Assembly: GCF_030409715.1 (NCBI RefSeq)
Contig: NZ_JAUFQI010000001.1
Location: forward strand, 1,295,001-1,359,000
DNA from: Reinekea marina
GTDB taxonomy: Bacteria > Pseudomonadota > Gammaproteobacteria > Pseudomonadales > Natronospirillaceae
DNA length: 64,000 nt
Direction: 5' to 3'
In this document: piece after piece, positions 16,953 to 29,055 of the stretch
Layout of the letters: the number at the start of each line of letters is the position of its first letter
Numbering within the stretch: the first letter of the stretch is position 1
Notes under the pieces: generated by a model
What the model was told of the DNA's origin: nothing
Seen by the model: the letters and a program-made list of their open reading frames with translations, nothing else
Databases searched by the model: none
Position numbers and translations under genes: made by a program

Positions 16953-18848
16953 ATGTCTCAGCGCGCAATTCAAATATTATCTCCTCGCCTGGCCAACCAG
17001 ATTGCTGCAGGTGAGGTTGTTGAACGTCCAGCCTCTGTCGTTAAAGAATTAATTGAGAACTGTTTAGATGCAGGTGCTACTCGAATTGATGTCGAAATAG
17101 AGCAGGGTGGTATTAAACTTATCCGAGTGCGCGATAATGGTTCGGGCATTCGTAAAGACGATTTGCCGTTGTCATTGTCTCGCCATGCAACGTCTAAAGT
17201 TTATTCTTTAGATGAATTAGAAGCATTGGGTTCTTTAGGGTTTCGTGGTGAGGCGTTGGCCTCAGTTGCATCGGTTTCCAGATTAACTTTGACCAGTAAG
17301 CCCGCCGATCAAGAAAATGCTTGGCAAGTGCAGAGTCAAGGCCGTGACATGGACAGTGAGGTCAGCCCTGCCGCACATACCGATGGCACGACAGTAGAAG
17401 TTCGTGATTTGTTTTTTAATACCCCCGCACGACGAAAGTTTTTACGGACAGAAAAAACTGAATTCAATCATTTAGAAGAAGTGATAAAAAGACAGGCGCT
17501 GTCACGATTCGATGTGGCCTTTTCTTTGCGTCATAATAACAAAACCATACATTCGTTGCGCCCCGCGCATTCAACGGCAGAGCAGCAACGCCGTATTGCA
17601 CAGCTGTTAAAACCTGAGTTTATGCAAAACTCACTGATCATTGATGTTGAGAGAGCCGGCTTAAAAATGCAGGGTTGGGTCGGTTTACCCACTTTTTCTC
17701 GGTCAATGGCCGATATGCAGTATTTTTTCGTAAATGGGCGAGTTGTTCGCGATAAAGTGATCGCGCATGCCGTAAAACAAGCTTACCGAGATGTGCTTTA
17801 TCATGGTCGCCAACCTTGTTTTGTTCTCTATTTAGAACTCGATTCTTCCGGAGTCGATGTTAACGTACACCCGACGAAGCACGAAGTACGATTTAGAGAT
17901 CAGCGCCTTGTGCACGATTTTTTATTTTCTCAATTGCATCATGCCTTAGCGCAAGTTCGACCCGGCGGCGAATTAAACCCGATTCAAGAAACACACAATG
18001 CAACCGAGCCTGCGCTAACCATTAGTGGCCCGCAAGCCGGAGAGTTTGGTGGTCAACACAGTTTGATGATGTCTTCTCCCGCGACCAGTTATCGTGCGCC
18101 TTCAGAGGCAAATGCCAATGTTCCGGTGAGTGATCAGGTTGCGTTTTATCAAACCTTGCAACAGCCGAATTCAGTGAGCAGTAGCGAGCAGCAGCAACCC
18201 TCATCGCTCAATGAATTTGGTTCGGTGCCTCGTGTGACATTACCTGAAACCGAAAATAAAGATATTCCACCCTTAGGGTTTGCCGTGGCCCAATTGCATG
18301 GCGTGTTTATTTTGTCTCAAAGTGAGCAAGGGTTAATTGTGGTCGACATGCATGCCGCCCATGAACGAATCACCTATGAACGTTTAAAGCGCCAATACGA
18401 TGAGCAAGGCGTGCAAACGCAACCCATGTTGGTTCCCGTAAAGGTGCAGGTGAGTGAGCGCGAAGCCGATGCCGCCGAAGAGTTCAGTGAGCTGCTGCGT
18501 CAATTTGGAATCGATGTTGCGCGCTTATCACCAGAAACAATTATGGTTCGGCAAGTGCCTGTGTTTTTAGAGCAGGCCGATGTAGACCCTTTGGTTCGGA
18601 GTCTTTTAGCCGATTTTATGGCGCATGAAACATCCGATGGCGTAGTCGCTCATCGAAATGAAATATTATCAAGTATGGCTTGCCATGGCTCTGTTAGGGC
18701 AAATCGTAAGTTAACGATTCCGGAAATGAACGGCTTGTTGCGAGATATGGAAAGAACCGAACGCAGCGGCCAATGCAATCATGGCCGACCGACCTGGACG
18801 CAGCTCACAATGAGTGAGCTGGACAAACTCTTTATGAGAGGGCGTTAA
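16953..18848 (+). CDS. mutL: DNA mismatch repair protein MutL (endonuclease-type C terminus)
   Basis: GHKL ATPase that links MutS mismatch recognition to strand removal. From the ATG at 16953 (an in-frame start at 16893 lies inside the amidase gene) it has 631 residues. ATPase motifs are [25 protein letters not shown] and GFRGEALAS. The C-terminal domain carries [12 protein letters not shown] starting at residue 465, matching the DxHA-x2-E-x4-E metal site, plus [12 protein letters not shown] and CNHGRPTW. These mark endonuclease-competent MutL and are absent in E. coli MutL. It is followed by miaA with one base between the stop and the next start. Confidence 0.96.
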   Translation: MSQRAIQILSPRLANQIAAGEVVERPASVVKELIENCLDAGATRIDVEIEQGGIKLIRVRDNGSGIRKDDLPLSLSRHATSKVYSLDELEALGSLGFRGEALASVASVSRLTLTSKPADQENAWQVQSQGRDMDSEVSPAAHTDGTTVEVRDLFFNTPARRKFLRTEKTEFNHLEEVIKRQALSRFDVAFSLRHNNKTIHSLRPAHSTAEQQRRIAQLLKPEFMQNSLIIDVERAGLKMQGWVGLPTFSRSMADMQYFFVNGRVVRDKVIAHAVKQAYRDVLYHGRQPCFVLYLELDSSGVDVNVHPTKHEVRFRDQRLVHDFLFSQLHHALAQVRPGGELNPIQETHNATEPALTISGPQAGEFGGQHSLMMSSPATSYRAPSEANANVPVSDQVAFYQTLQQPNSVSSSEQQQPSSLNEFGSVPRVTLPETENKDIPPLGFAVAQLHGVFILSQSEQGLIVVDMHAAHERITYERLKRQYDEQGVQTQPMLVPVKVQVSEREADAAEEFSELLRQFGIDVARLSPETIMVRQVPVFLEQADVDPLVRSLLADFMAHETSDGVVAHRNEILSSMACHGSVRANRKLTIPEMNGLLRDMERTERSGQCNHGRPTWTQLTMSELDKLFMRGR

Positions 18849-18849
18849 A

Positions 18850-19818
18850 ATGAGTAAGCCTAACGCTATTTTCTTAATGGGACCTACCGCAGCCGGTAAA
18901 ACTGACCTAGCTATCTCCTTGGTAGAGCAAGGTGCTTGCGAAATTATTTCGGTGGATTCGGCGCAAGTATTTAAAGGCATGGACATTGGCGCAGCTAAGC
19001 CCGATGCACAAACTTTAGCGCGCGCACCGCATCATCTTATTGATATTAAAGACCCGGCTGAAAGCTACTCCGCTGTTGAATTTCGCAAAGATGCCTTGGC
19101 GGTGATGGCGCAAATTGCAGAGCGCGGCAAAATACCGCTACTTACCGGCGGCACGATGCTATATTTTAAAACTTTAGTAGAGCCAATGGCTGATTTACCG
19201 CCCGGAGATGCCGCGATTCGGGTTCAGCTTCAACAAACGTTTGAGCAACATGGGTTAGACCCTTTACTCAATGAGCTAAAAGAGTGTGACCTAGCCGCAT
19301 ACGAAAAAATTGACCAGCAAAACCCCCAGCGTGTGCAAAGAGCGCTCGAAGTGTTTCGAATTACTGGTAAGCCTATTTCTAGCTTTTGGGATAAAGGCGT
19401 TCACGATGGCAAAGGGTCTTTAGCGGAGGCCGCCATAGCAGATTTTCCATATCAATTGCATCAGTATGCCGTGATGCCTGAAGACCGAAAAGTATTGCAT
19501 GAGCGTATTGCGCGCCGGTTTCATCAAATGATCGATCTAGGGTTCGAGCAGGAAGTGCGTGTGTTGTACGAACGAGGAGATTTGCATCTAGATTTGCCGT
19601 CTATGCGATGTGTAGGCTACCGCCAAATGTGGCAATATTTTGAAGGCGAATTAAGTTTTGATGAGATGATTGAACGAGGCATCATTGCGACTCGTCAATT
19701 GGCTAAGCGCCAGTTAACTTGGCTTCGTGGTTGGCCAGATGTGACGGTTTTTGATACGACTCAGGCACCTTCGCAACAATATTGCCAAGAAATTCTTGCG
19801 CATATTTCATCAAGTTAG
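18850..19818 (+). CDS. miaA: tRNA dimethylallyltransferase
   Basis: Transfers a dimethylallyl group to A37 of tRNAs reading UNN codons (first step to ms2i6A). The 322 residues contain the P-loop GPTAAGKTDL (11-20), SVDSAQVFKGMDIGAAKP, HHLIDIKDP, LLTGGTMLYFK and the PQRVQRALEVFRITGKP motif. The mutL-miaA-hfq order is classic for gammaproteobacteria. Start ATG at 18850, immediately after mutL. Confidence 0.97.
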   Translation: MSKPNAIFLMGPTAAGKTDLAISLVEQGACEIISVDSAQVFKGMDIGAAKPDAQTLARAPHHLIDIKDPAESYSAVEFRKDALAVMAQIAERGKIPLLTGGTMLYFKTLVEPMADLPPGDAAIRVQLQQTFEQHGLDPLLNELKECDLAAYEKIDQQNPQRVQRALEVFRITGKPISSFWDKGVHDGKGSLAEAAIADFPYQLHQYAVMPEDRKVLHERIARRFHQMIDLGFEQEVRVLYERGDLHLDLPSMRCVGYRQMWQYFEGELSFDEMIERGIIATRQLAKRQLTWLRGWPDVTVFDTTQAPSQQYCQEILAHISSS

Positions 19819-20096
19819 AGGGTGAGAGATCGGGCATATGTGTGGTTTTTGAACGTCTAAACCGCCATTAGTCACCATCTTTCCTAAAAATCATTAAATA
19901 AACTGTATATAACTACCACCCTTACGTAAAAATCAACTAGAATTCACCTAATATAGTTTTAGAGTGCGGCTAATCCAGACTTTTACTTGTTCGATGTGAT
20001 GAATATTCACCAATGAACGGGCTGGAGCATTCAAATGCATCATTGTGATTTAGATGTAGCCGATAATTACATCCTTCCAATTAAAAGGAGCACACC

Positions 20097-20339
20097 ATGT
20101 CTAAAGGGCAGTCTTTACAAGACCCTTTTTTAAATGCACTTCGCAAAGAGCGTATTCCCGTTTCTATCTTTTTGGTTAATGGGATTAAGCTGCAAGGTCA
20201 AATCGAAAGTTTTGATCAATTTGTGATTCTATTGCGCAATACTGTCAGTCAGATGGTATACAAACATGCGATTTCAACCGTCGTGCCTGCGCGTAATGTC
20301 AAAGTATCAGTAGATGGTGAAGAAGCTACCGTCGAATAA
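20097..20339 (+). CDS. hfq: RNA chaperone Hfq
   Basis: Hexameric Sm-like RNA chaperone for small RNA-mRNA pairing. The 80 residues contain Sm1 ([27 protein letters not shown]) and Sm2 ([13 protein letters not shown]) with the family residues Q8, F42 and YKH. The C-terminal tail is short (about 14 residues) compared with E. coli. AAAAGGAG at 20086-20093 is a strong ribosome binding site. The 278-base gap after miaA probably holds an hfq promoter, but I cannot point to convincing -35/-10 boxes. Confidence 0.98.
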   Translation: MSKGQSLQDPFLNALRKERIPVSIFLVNGIKLQGQIESFDQFVILLRNTVSQMVYKHAISTVVPARNVKVSVDGEEATVE

Positions 20340-20365
20340 AGTCGACTGTGCTTATTTCCCTCTTA

Positions 20366-20382
20366 GCCCGGCATGACCGGGC
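20366..20382 (+). other. Hairpin between hfq and hflX
   Basis: A perfect 6-bp GC stem, GCCCGG/CCGGGC, with loop CATGA lies between the hfq stop and the hflX ribosome binding site (GGAG at 20385-20388). There is no T-tract, so it would not terminate. Its position 2 bases before the GGAG suggests an effect on hflX translation or a processing site. Confidence 0.6.
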
Positions 20383-20396
20383 ATCGGAGTTTGTGA

Positions 20397-21710
20397 TTGT
20401 TTTTTGAACGCGTAGAAGGCGGCAATCGTGCCGTGTTAGTTCACGTGGATTTTCCCGAGTCAGAACATCGAGAAGATCCAGTGGAATTTGAAGAATTAGT
20501 TGTATCGGCCGGAGTTGAGCCTGCCACCTATATCCGTGCGGTTCGCACGACCCCAGACCCTAAATATTTCGTTGGTACCGGTAAACTTGAAGAAATTCGT
20601 GAAGCCGTGATTGCCTTAGAGGCTGATGTGGTTTTATTTAACCATGCATTATCGCCTTCACAAGAGCGAAATATTGAAGAAGTCATTGAAGCGCGCGTAG
20701 TAGATCGCACAGGGTTGATTCTTGATATATTTGCTCAGCGAGCTCGAACCCACGAAGGTAAGCTCCAGGTTGAGTTGGCCCAAATTCAACATCAAAGCAC
20801 TCGGTTAGTGCGAGGTTGGACGCACTTAGACCGCCAAAAAGGCGGGATTGGTTTGCGAGGAACCGGCGAAACACAGCTTGAAGCCGATAGGCGCTTATTG
20901 AGTGTCCGAATCTCGACCATCAATAAAAAATTAGAAAAAGTGCAGCGGCAACGTAATCAAAGCCGACGTGCTAGATCACGCTCTGATATCTCCACGGTTT
21001 CATTGGTGGGGTATACCAATGCGGGTAAATCGACTCTTTTCAATCAATTGACAGATGCCGAGGTGTACGCCGCAAATCAGCTGTTTGCAACGCTTGATCC
21101 AACTTTGAGGCGATTGGACATTCCTGATATGGGTGAAATTGTTTTAGCCGATACGGTTGGATTTATCCGACACCTACCCCATAAACTAGTAGAAGCCTTT
21201 AAATCGACCTTGCAAGAAACCGCTGAAGCCGACCTTTTGCTGCACGTGGTAGATTGTGCCGATGAAGATCGTCTGGCGAATATGGAGCAAGTTGAGCACG
21301 TATTGGGCGAAATTGGCTCATCTGATGTGCCACGCTTGGAGGTCTTCAATAAGATTGATATGTTGGATAACTTTGAACCGGCCGTTGAACGTAATGATGA
21401 AGGCAAGCCCGTTCGAGTGTGGTGCTCAGCGAAAACAGGACAAGGCACTTCGTTAGTATTAGCGGCCATTGGCGAGCTGTTGGGGGATGATGTTATTGCG
21501 CAAACCATTACCCTTGAGCCACACGAACTTGCCTTACGAGCGGCATTACATGATTACAATGCTGTTCTGGCTGAGAATTATGATGAACAGGGTAATGCGG
21601 TGATAGATATCCGCATGCAAAAGAAAGACTTCAAGCAATTGCTAAAACGTAATAACTTATCGGAAGAGCGTTTTGGTGTTGCGAGAGAAAAAGAATTTTT
21701 TGAAAAATAA
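20397..21710 (+). CDS. hflX: Ribosome-associated GTPase HflX
   Basis: GTPase that splits stalled 70S ribosomes, especially under stress. The 437 residues comprise the N-terminal HflX domain (about 1-185, with RTTPDPKYFVGTGKLEEI and GLRGTGETQLEADRR), a coiled linker and a G domain with G1 GYTNAGKST, G3 DTVGF and G4 NKID. The start is TTG at 20397, giving MFFER like other members, with GGAG at 20385. It lies between hfq and hflK in the conserved cluster. Confidence 0.95.
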   Translation: MFFERVEGGNRAVLVHVDFPESEHREDPVEFEELVVSAGVEPATYIRAVRTTPDPKYFVGTGKLEEIREAVIALEADVVLFNHALSPSQERNIEEVIEARVVDRTGLILDIFAQRARTHEGKLQVELAQIQHQSTRLVRGWTHLDRQKGGIGLRGTGETQLEADRRLLSVRISTINKKLEKVQRQRNQSRRARSRSDISTVSLVGYTNAGKSTLFNQLTDAEVYAANQLFATLDPTLRRLDIPDMGEIVLADTVGFIRHLPHKLVEAFKSTLQETAEADLLLHVVDCADEDRLANMEQVEHVLGEIGSSDVPRLEVFNKIDMLDNFEPAVERNDEGKPVRVWCSAKTGQGTSLVLAAIGELLGDDVIAQTITLEPHELALRAALHDYNAVLAENYDEQGNAVIDIRMQKKDFKQLLKRNNLSEERFGVAREKEFFEK

Positions 21711-21731
21711 GTGTGCCTGTTAATAGGGTGG

Positions 21732-21750
21732 CTTAGATGAGTCATCTAAG
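21732..21750 (+). other. Short hairpin between hflX and hflK
   Basis: CTTAGAT/ATCTAAG, a 7-bp perfect stem with a 5-base loop, sits in the 93-base gap between hflX and hflK. No T-tract follows, so it is not a clear terminator. Confidence 0.45.
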
Positions 21751-21803
21751 TCATAAGGGCAGACGTATACTATAAAACTTACTATTAACTAATGGAGTTA
21801 ACC

Positions 21804-22988
21804 ATGGCGTGGAACGAACCACCAGGTGGCAATAACGATCAGGACCCTTGGGGCAACCGCGATCGGAACAAAAAAAACGATGGGCCGCCTGAACTAGACG
21901 ATATCATCAAAGACTTAAGTAAAAAGCTAAACAGTTGGTTTGGTGGTGGCAACAATAAGGGTAATGGTAGCGGAAACGATAACAGTAATGGCGGTGGTGT
22001 TGGACCGTTGATCGCTGTGGTTGTGATTGCTTTGTTGGTTTTCACGGGTTTCAACTCGGTTTATACCGTAGATGAATCTGAGCGTGCGGTTGTATTGCGT
22101 TTGGGTGAGTTTTCGCGAGTAGAAACGCCAGGTCTTCAATTTAAGATTCCTTATGTGGATCAAATCGCTGGCAAAGTAAACGTGACTCAAATTCGTGAGC
22201 ACAGTTTGCAAAACTCAATGTTAACGGCCGATGAAAACATCGTAACCGTTTCTATGACAGTGGAATACTTGGCCGCCGATGCAAAGAAATTTGCATTGAA
22301 CGTACGTGATCCTGAATCAACCATGGCACACGCGGCAGAATCTGCCCTGCGTCACGTTGTGGGTTCTGCTCGTTTAGAGCAGATTTTGACAACGGGTCGT
22401 GACCAAGTTCAGGCACTTGTTAAAGAGCGTCTACAGAATTACTTAGATGGCTATGATGTCGGTGTTACATTAGCGCAGCTTAAAATTACCGATGCATCGC
22501 CTCCAAGTGCGGTTCAAGATGCGTTCGATGACGTCATCAAAGCACGAGAAGATCAGCAGCGTTTAGTCAACGAAGCACAAGCCTATGCCAACGGCATTAT
22601 CCCAGTTGCACAAGGTCAGGCGGCTCGTCAAATCGCTGAAGCAGAAGCCTATCGTCAAGAAGTCGTTGCTCGTGCAAAAGGTGAAGCTAACCGTTTCTCG
22701 GCACTTTATACCGAATACAGTAAAGCACCTGAAATTACTCGTCAGCGTCTGTACTTAGACACCATTGAAAGTATTTATTCAACCAGCAGCAAAGTGCTAG
22801 TTGATGTAGAAGGTGGGAATAACATGATGTATTTGCCGTTGGATCAACTGTTGAAAGGTCAAACTGGCTCTGCTGCCAGCAGCTTAACAGGTGGCGCATC
22901 GAGCAGTTTGAACAACATGAGCCAGTCTGATGTAAGTAATTTAACGGATCAAATTTTGCGCGAAATTAATCGCCGAAATAACCAATAA
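21804..22988 (+). CDS. hflK: FtsH protease modulator HflK
   Basis: Membrane-anchored SPFH/prohibitin protein that forms a cage with HflC around FtsH. The start at 21804 (MAWNEPPGGN) is preferred over an in-frame ATG at 21792, because GGAG at 21795-21798 then serves as the ribosome binding site. The 394 residues comprise a Gly/Asn-rich cytoplasmic N terminus, one membrane segment (about 72-92), the SPFH domain, a long coiled helix rich in A, E, Q and R, and a Ser/Gly-rich tail. hflC follows after 11 bases. Confidence 0.96.
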   Translation: MAWNEPPGGNNDQDPWGNRDRNKKNDGPPELDDIIKDLSKKLNSWFGGGNNKGNGSGNDNSNGGGVGPLIAVVVIALLVFTGFNSVYTVDESERAVVLRLGEFSRVETPGLQFKIPYVDQIAGKVNVTQIREHSLQNSMLTADENIVTVSMTVEYLAADAKKFALNVRDPESTMAHAAESALRHVVGSARLEQILTTGRDQVQALVKERLQNYLDGYDVGVTLAQLKITDASPPSAVQDAFDDVIKAREDQQRLVNEAQAYANGIIPVAQGQAARQIAEAEAYRQEVVARAKGEANRFSALYTEYSKAPEITRQRLYLDTIESIYSTSSKVLVDVEGGNNMMYLPLDQLLKGQTGSAASSLTGGASSSLNNMSQSDVSNLTDQILREINRRNNQ

Positions 22989-22999
22989 GGAGACAGAAC

Positions 23000-23929
23000 A
23001 TGAATGGTAAAAGTTCATTAGCAATCATTGTTTTAGCCTTGGTTATTTTAGCTGGCTTAAGCAGTTTATATATCGTCGATGAGCGTGAAAGTGCGATTCG
23101 ACTACGATTCAGTGAAGTTGTGGAATCAGGAATACAGCCTGGTTTGCATTTCAAAATGCCATTAATTGATGAAATTAAGCGTTTTGATATTCGATTGATT
23201 ACGTTAGATTCTCAATCTGAGCGATTCATTACCAGTGAGCAGAAAAGCCTAGAGGTGGATTCTTATGTGCAATGGCGCATTAACGATACTTCTATGTTTT
23301 ATACGGCCAACAGTGGCGGTGACTATTTCAGAGCAAATCAAGTATTAGGGTCTCGTGTGAACGCCGCCTTACGTGATGCTTTCGGTGATAAGTCGTTACG
23401 TGAAGTGGTAACAGGCTTGAGAAATGATGAAAAATTGCCCGATGCCAACAACATCGATTCAGACTATGGTCAGCGTGATATCTTAATGGCGAACGTGCTT
23501 AAAAAGGTTAACGATGTGGCCAAAACCGAATTGGGCATTGAAGTGATCGATATTCGAGTGAAGGCGATTGATCTACCTCAAGAAGTATCGTCTGATGTAT
23601 TCCGCCGTATGCGTTCTGATCGTGAACAAGAAGCACGTAAGTTCCGTTCTGAAGGTCAGCGTCAGGCTGAAATTATTCAGGCCAATGCGGACCAAACTCG
23701 TACCATTGAGTTAGCGAATGCTTTCCGTGAGTCTGAGCAAATTAAAGGCTCTGGTGATGCAGAGGCTGCAGCGATATATGCTGAAGCGTACAATCAAGAT
23801 GAAGAGTTTTATGCGTTTTATCGAAGCCTAAGAGCTTACCGTAATTCCTTTAACGGTGGTCAAGACATCTTAGTGTTAGAGCCAGAAAGCGACTTCTTCC
23901 GTTACTTGAATAATCAAAACGGAAACTAA
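23000..23929 (+). CDS. hflC: FtsH protease modulator HflC
   Basis: Partner of HflK in the inner-membrane HflKC complex that limits FtsH access. The 309 residues have an N-terminal membrane anchor (about 6-25), then an SPFH domain beginning VDERESAIRLRFSEVV and helical repeats (DREQEARKFRSEGQRQAEII). AAGGAGAC before the ATG at 23000 is a strong ribosome binding site. The gene ends ahead of an intrinsic terminator that separates it from hisZ. Confidence 0.96.
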   Translation: MNGKSSLAIIVLALVILAGLSSLYIVDERESAIRLRFSEVVESGIQPGLHFKMPLIDEIKRFDIRLITLDSQSERFITSEQKSLEVDSYVQWRINDTSMFYTANSGGDYFRANQVLGSRVNAALRDAFGDKSLREVVTGLRNDEKLPDANNIDSDYGQRDILMANVLKKVNDVAKTELGIEVIDIRVKAIDLPQEVSSDVFRRMRSDREQEARKFRSEGQRQAEIIQANADQTRTIELANAFRESEQIKGSGDAEAAAIYAEAYNQDEEFYAFYRSLRAYRNSFNGGQDILVLEPESDFFRYLNNQNGN

Positions 23930-23973
23930 GTAAAATTCGCTGGTTTCGTAAGCAACCACGTGTATAATCTTGC

Positions 23974-23999
23974 AACCGGGTTAGTCGCCCGGTTTTTTT
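23974..23999 (+). terminator. Intrinsic terminator after hflC
   Basis: Perfect 7-bp stem AACCGGG/CCCGGTT (23974-23980 and 23988-23994), loop TTAGTCG, followed by a T-run to 23999. It ends the hfq-hflXKC transcript before hisZ, so hisZ-purA needs read-through or its own promoter. Confidence 0.9.
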
Positions 24000-24036
24000 G
24001 TGCCTTAATTTTATTAACAATGGGACATTGCTAAGC

Positions 24037-26527
<2,491 letters not shown>

Positions 26528-26536
26528 TGAGTGATC

Positions 26537-26560
26537 GCCCCAGTAATATCTTACTGGGGC
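26537..26560 (+). terminator. Hairpin after purA (no T-tract)
   Basis: Perfect 10-bp stem GCCCCAGTAA/TTACTGGGGC with loop TATC, 10 bases after the purA stop. It is followed by AAATTCCC, not T residues, so it is an atypical terminator or an mRNA-stabilising 3' structure. Confidence 0.55.
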
Positions 26561-26643
26561 AAATTCCCTATCAGAAAACTACAGTTATTATGAATCACCC
26601 GCTATACTCAGTGGCATAATGATAATAACAAACGAAGGATCCC

Positions 26644-29055
26644 GTGAAAAAACCACAACCTAGTGCTGACCCTCATCTAAAAAGGGAAGCAGAGAAGTAT
26701 CAAAATCCCATTCCTAGTCGTGAGTTCATTACCACGCACCTTGAAAAACGTAATGGTCCAGCCTCACATGCCGAATTATGTGAAGAACTAAAGCTTACAA
26801 CAGACGATGATATAGAAGCGCTTCGCCGCCGTTTAATAGCGATGGTTCGCGATGGACAATTATTATGTTCACGTCGTGGTGCGTTTGGGCTCATCGATAA
26901 AATGGATTTAGTGCGTGGCAAGGTGATTGGCCATGCTGATGGGTTTGGTTTTTTGAAGCCCGATTCTGGCGGTGATGACCTTGTCTTGAATCATCGGCAA
27001 ATGCGTTGCTGCTTTGATGGGGATATCGTTTTAGCTCGAAAAGGCCGAAAAGACCATCGCGGTCGTACCGAAGGCACAATTACAGAAGTGCTAGAGCGGA
27101 ACACTCAAGAGCTTGTAGGGCGTTTTCACTGGGAAGGCGGTTTTGGCGTAGTTCGTCCAGAGAATCGGCGAATTTCTCAAGATATTCTCATACCTCAAAA
27201 AGATTCTATAGAAGCCAACGACGGTGATATTGTCGTTGTTGACATAATTGAACAGCCTCAGTTTCGTAAGCAACCGATAGGGCGAGTATCAAAAGTGTTG
27301 GGCGAGCATATGGCGCCAGGCATGGAAATAGATATCGCAATGCAAACCTATGACATTCCACACGAATGGTCATATGAAGTCGAAGAGCAAATAGTAGATT
27401 TTACGGATCAAGTAGAAGAAAAGGACAAAGCAGGACGAGTAGACTTACGACAAAAAGCCTTTGTCACTATTGATGGCGAAGACGCTCGAGATTTTGATGA
27501 TGCCGTCTATGCCGAAGATGCCGGCAAAGGAAAAGCCTACCTTTATGTTGCTATTGCCGATGTCTCCCACTATGTCGGCGTTCATACACCTCTAGACCAT
27601 GAAGCACGCAGTCGAGGTACTTCGGTTTATTTCCCAGAGCGTGTTATTCCAATGTTACCCGAGGTTTTGTCTAATGGGCTTTGTTCGTTGATGCCCAAAA
27701 CCGATCGACTATCACTAGTCTGCAAAATGCTTGTGAATGGGCAAGGCGTGGTTGAAAACTTCCAGTTCATGGAAGGTGTTATACATTCGCATGCTCGTTT
27801 AACTTATACGCAGGTGAGTGAGGTTATTGAAGACAAAGAGGGCGCTGTACGGACTGAATTTGAGCGAGCGCACGGTTCCTCGGTTTTAAATAATATTGAT
27901 GCTATCTATGCTTTGTATCAAAAGTTTAAATTGGCACGTGCCGATCGTGGCAGCATTGAGTTTGAGACCAAAGAGCCTCGAATTATCTTTAATGATGATC
28001 GCAAAATTGATCGCATTGTTGCGACTGAGCGAAATGAAGCGCACAAACTTATTGAAGAGTGTATGTTGGCGGCGAATGTATCGGCCGCGACCTTTTTAGA
28101 AACTCTAGAAATTCCTTGTTTGTATCGAGTACATGATACGCCGAGTTTTGAGCGCTTGGAAAACTTGCGCCAATACATGGGAGAACAAGGGCTAGAAGTG
28201 GGCGGTGGTTTAAAGCCTCATGCAAAAGATTACCAACGTCTACTGGAACAAATAAAAAGTCGAGACGATTTCTTATTGTTGCAAACGGTTATGCTGCGGT
28301 CTATGGCTCAGGCTGTATACCAGCCCGATAACCTTGGCCATTTCGGCCTGGCGTTTGAAAAATACGCCCACTTTACTTCTCCTATCCGTCGTTATCCTGA
28401 TTTACTCGTGCACCGTGCCATTCGCTCTGTAATTCGAAGCGAAAGAAAAACAGACCTCGTGCAACGAGTCTCTGGCGTTAAAAATATTCCCGCCAAACAT
28501 ATTTATCCTTACGATGTTAAAGATATGTTTGAGTTGGGCGAACATTGCTCGATGACTGAGCGCCGCGCAGACGAGGCCACGTGGGATGTTATAGCTTGGC
28601 TCAAATGTGAATACATGAGTGATCACATAGGAGACGAATTTGAAGGTGCCATTTCTTCTGTAGCAAACTTCGGGCTCTTTGTTCAATTAGACGATGTATT
28701 TGTGGATGGCTTAGTTCATATTTCCAGCTTACGCAGTGATTACTATCAATACCAAGCTGCAACTCATCGCTTAGTCGGGGAGCGCACGCGAACCGTATAC
28801 GCTTTAGGCGACCGAATAAAGATTAGAGTTGCTCGAGTAGATTTAGATGACCGTAAAATAGATTTTGAACTTGCCGATGCCGAAGCTCATACCAGTAATC
28901 GGAAAAACAGAAGCAAACAATCAAAGCCTGGCGCTAAAGCTGGAAAATCCAGTGCAGGAAAAAAATCATCTACCAACAAACCAAAAGTGAATTCGGCAAA
29001 AAGCAAAAAGCCGAAAAAGCCAAAAGTTAAAAAGGCGGGTAAAAAGAAGCGCTAA
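26644..29055 (+). CDS. rnr: Exoribonuclease R
   Basis: Processive 3'-to-5' exoribonuclease that degrades structured RNA; acts in rRNA quality control and with tmRNA. The 803 residues comprise an N-terminal winged helix (about 20-80), cold-shock domains (about 85-230), the RNB catalytic domain with metal-binding DGEDARDFDDAVY (about 277-289), an S1 domain (about 640-730) and a Lys-rich tail. GTG start at 26644 with AAGGA 5 bases upstream. rlmB follows, as in many relatives, here with a small convergent gene between. The two stop regions overlap by 4 bases. Confidence 0.97.
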   Translation: MKKPQPSADPHLKREAEKYQNPIPSREFITTHLEKRNGPASHAELCEELKLTTDDDIEALRRRLIAMVRDGQLLCSRRGAFGLIDKMDLVRGKVIGHADGFGFLKPDSGGDDLVLNHRQMRCCFDGDIVLARKGRKDHRGRTEGTITEVLERNTQELVGRFHWEGGFGVVRPENRRISQDILIPQKDSIEANDGDIVVVDIIEQPQFRKQPIGRVSKVLGEHMAPGMEIDIAMQTYDIPHEWSYEVEEQIVDFTDQVEEKDKAGRVDLRQKAFVTIDGEDARDFDDAVYAEDAGKGKAYLYVAIADVSHYVGVHTPLDHEARSRGTSVYFPERVIPMLPEVLSNGLCSLMPKTDRLSLVCKMLVNGQGVVENFQFMEGVIHSHARLTYTQVSEVIEDKEGAVRTEFERAHGSSVLNNIDAIYALYQKFKLARADRGSIEFETKEPRIIFNDDRKIDRIVATERNEAHKLIEECMLAANVSAATFLETLEIPCLYRVHDTPSFERLENLRQYMGEQGLEVGGGLKPHAKDYQRLLEQIKSRDDFLLLQTVMLRSMAQAVYQPDNLGHFGLAFEKYAHFTSPIRRYPDLLVHRAIRSVIRSERKTDLVQRVSGVKNIPAKHIYPYDVKDMFELGEHCSMTERRADEATWDVIAWLKCEYMSDHIGDEFEGAISSVANFGLFVQLDDVFVDGLVHISSLRSDYYQYQAATHRLVGERTRTVYALGDRIKIRVARVDLDDRKIDFELADAEAHTSNRKNRSKQSKPGAKAGKSSAGKKSSTNKPKVNSAKSKKPKKPKVKKAGKKKR

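Noticed and set aside
19895..19915. CTGTATATAACTACCA in the gap before hfq, resembling a LexA box
   Set aside because: Only the left half matches; the right half lacks CAG at the required spacing.
19819..20096. Possible sigma-54 promoter or small RNA in the miaA-hfq gap
   Set aside because: GG and GC elements are 11 rather than 10 bases apart and no conserved sRNA or terminator hairpin is visible; only an unidentified hfq promoter is likely.
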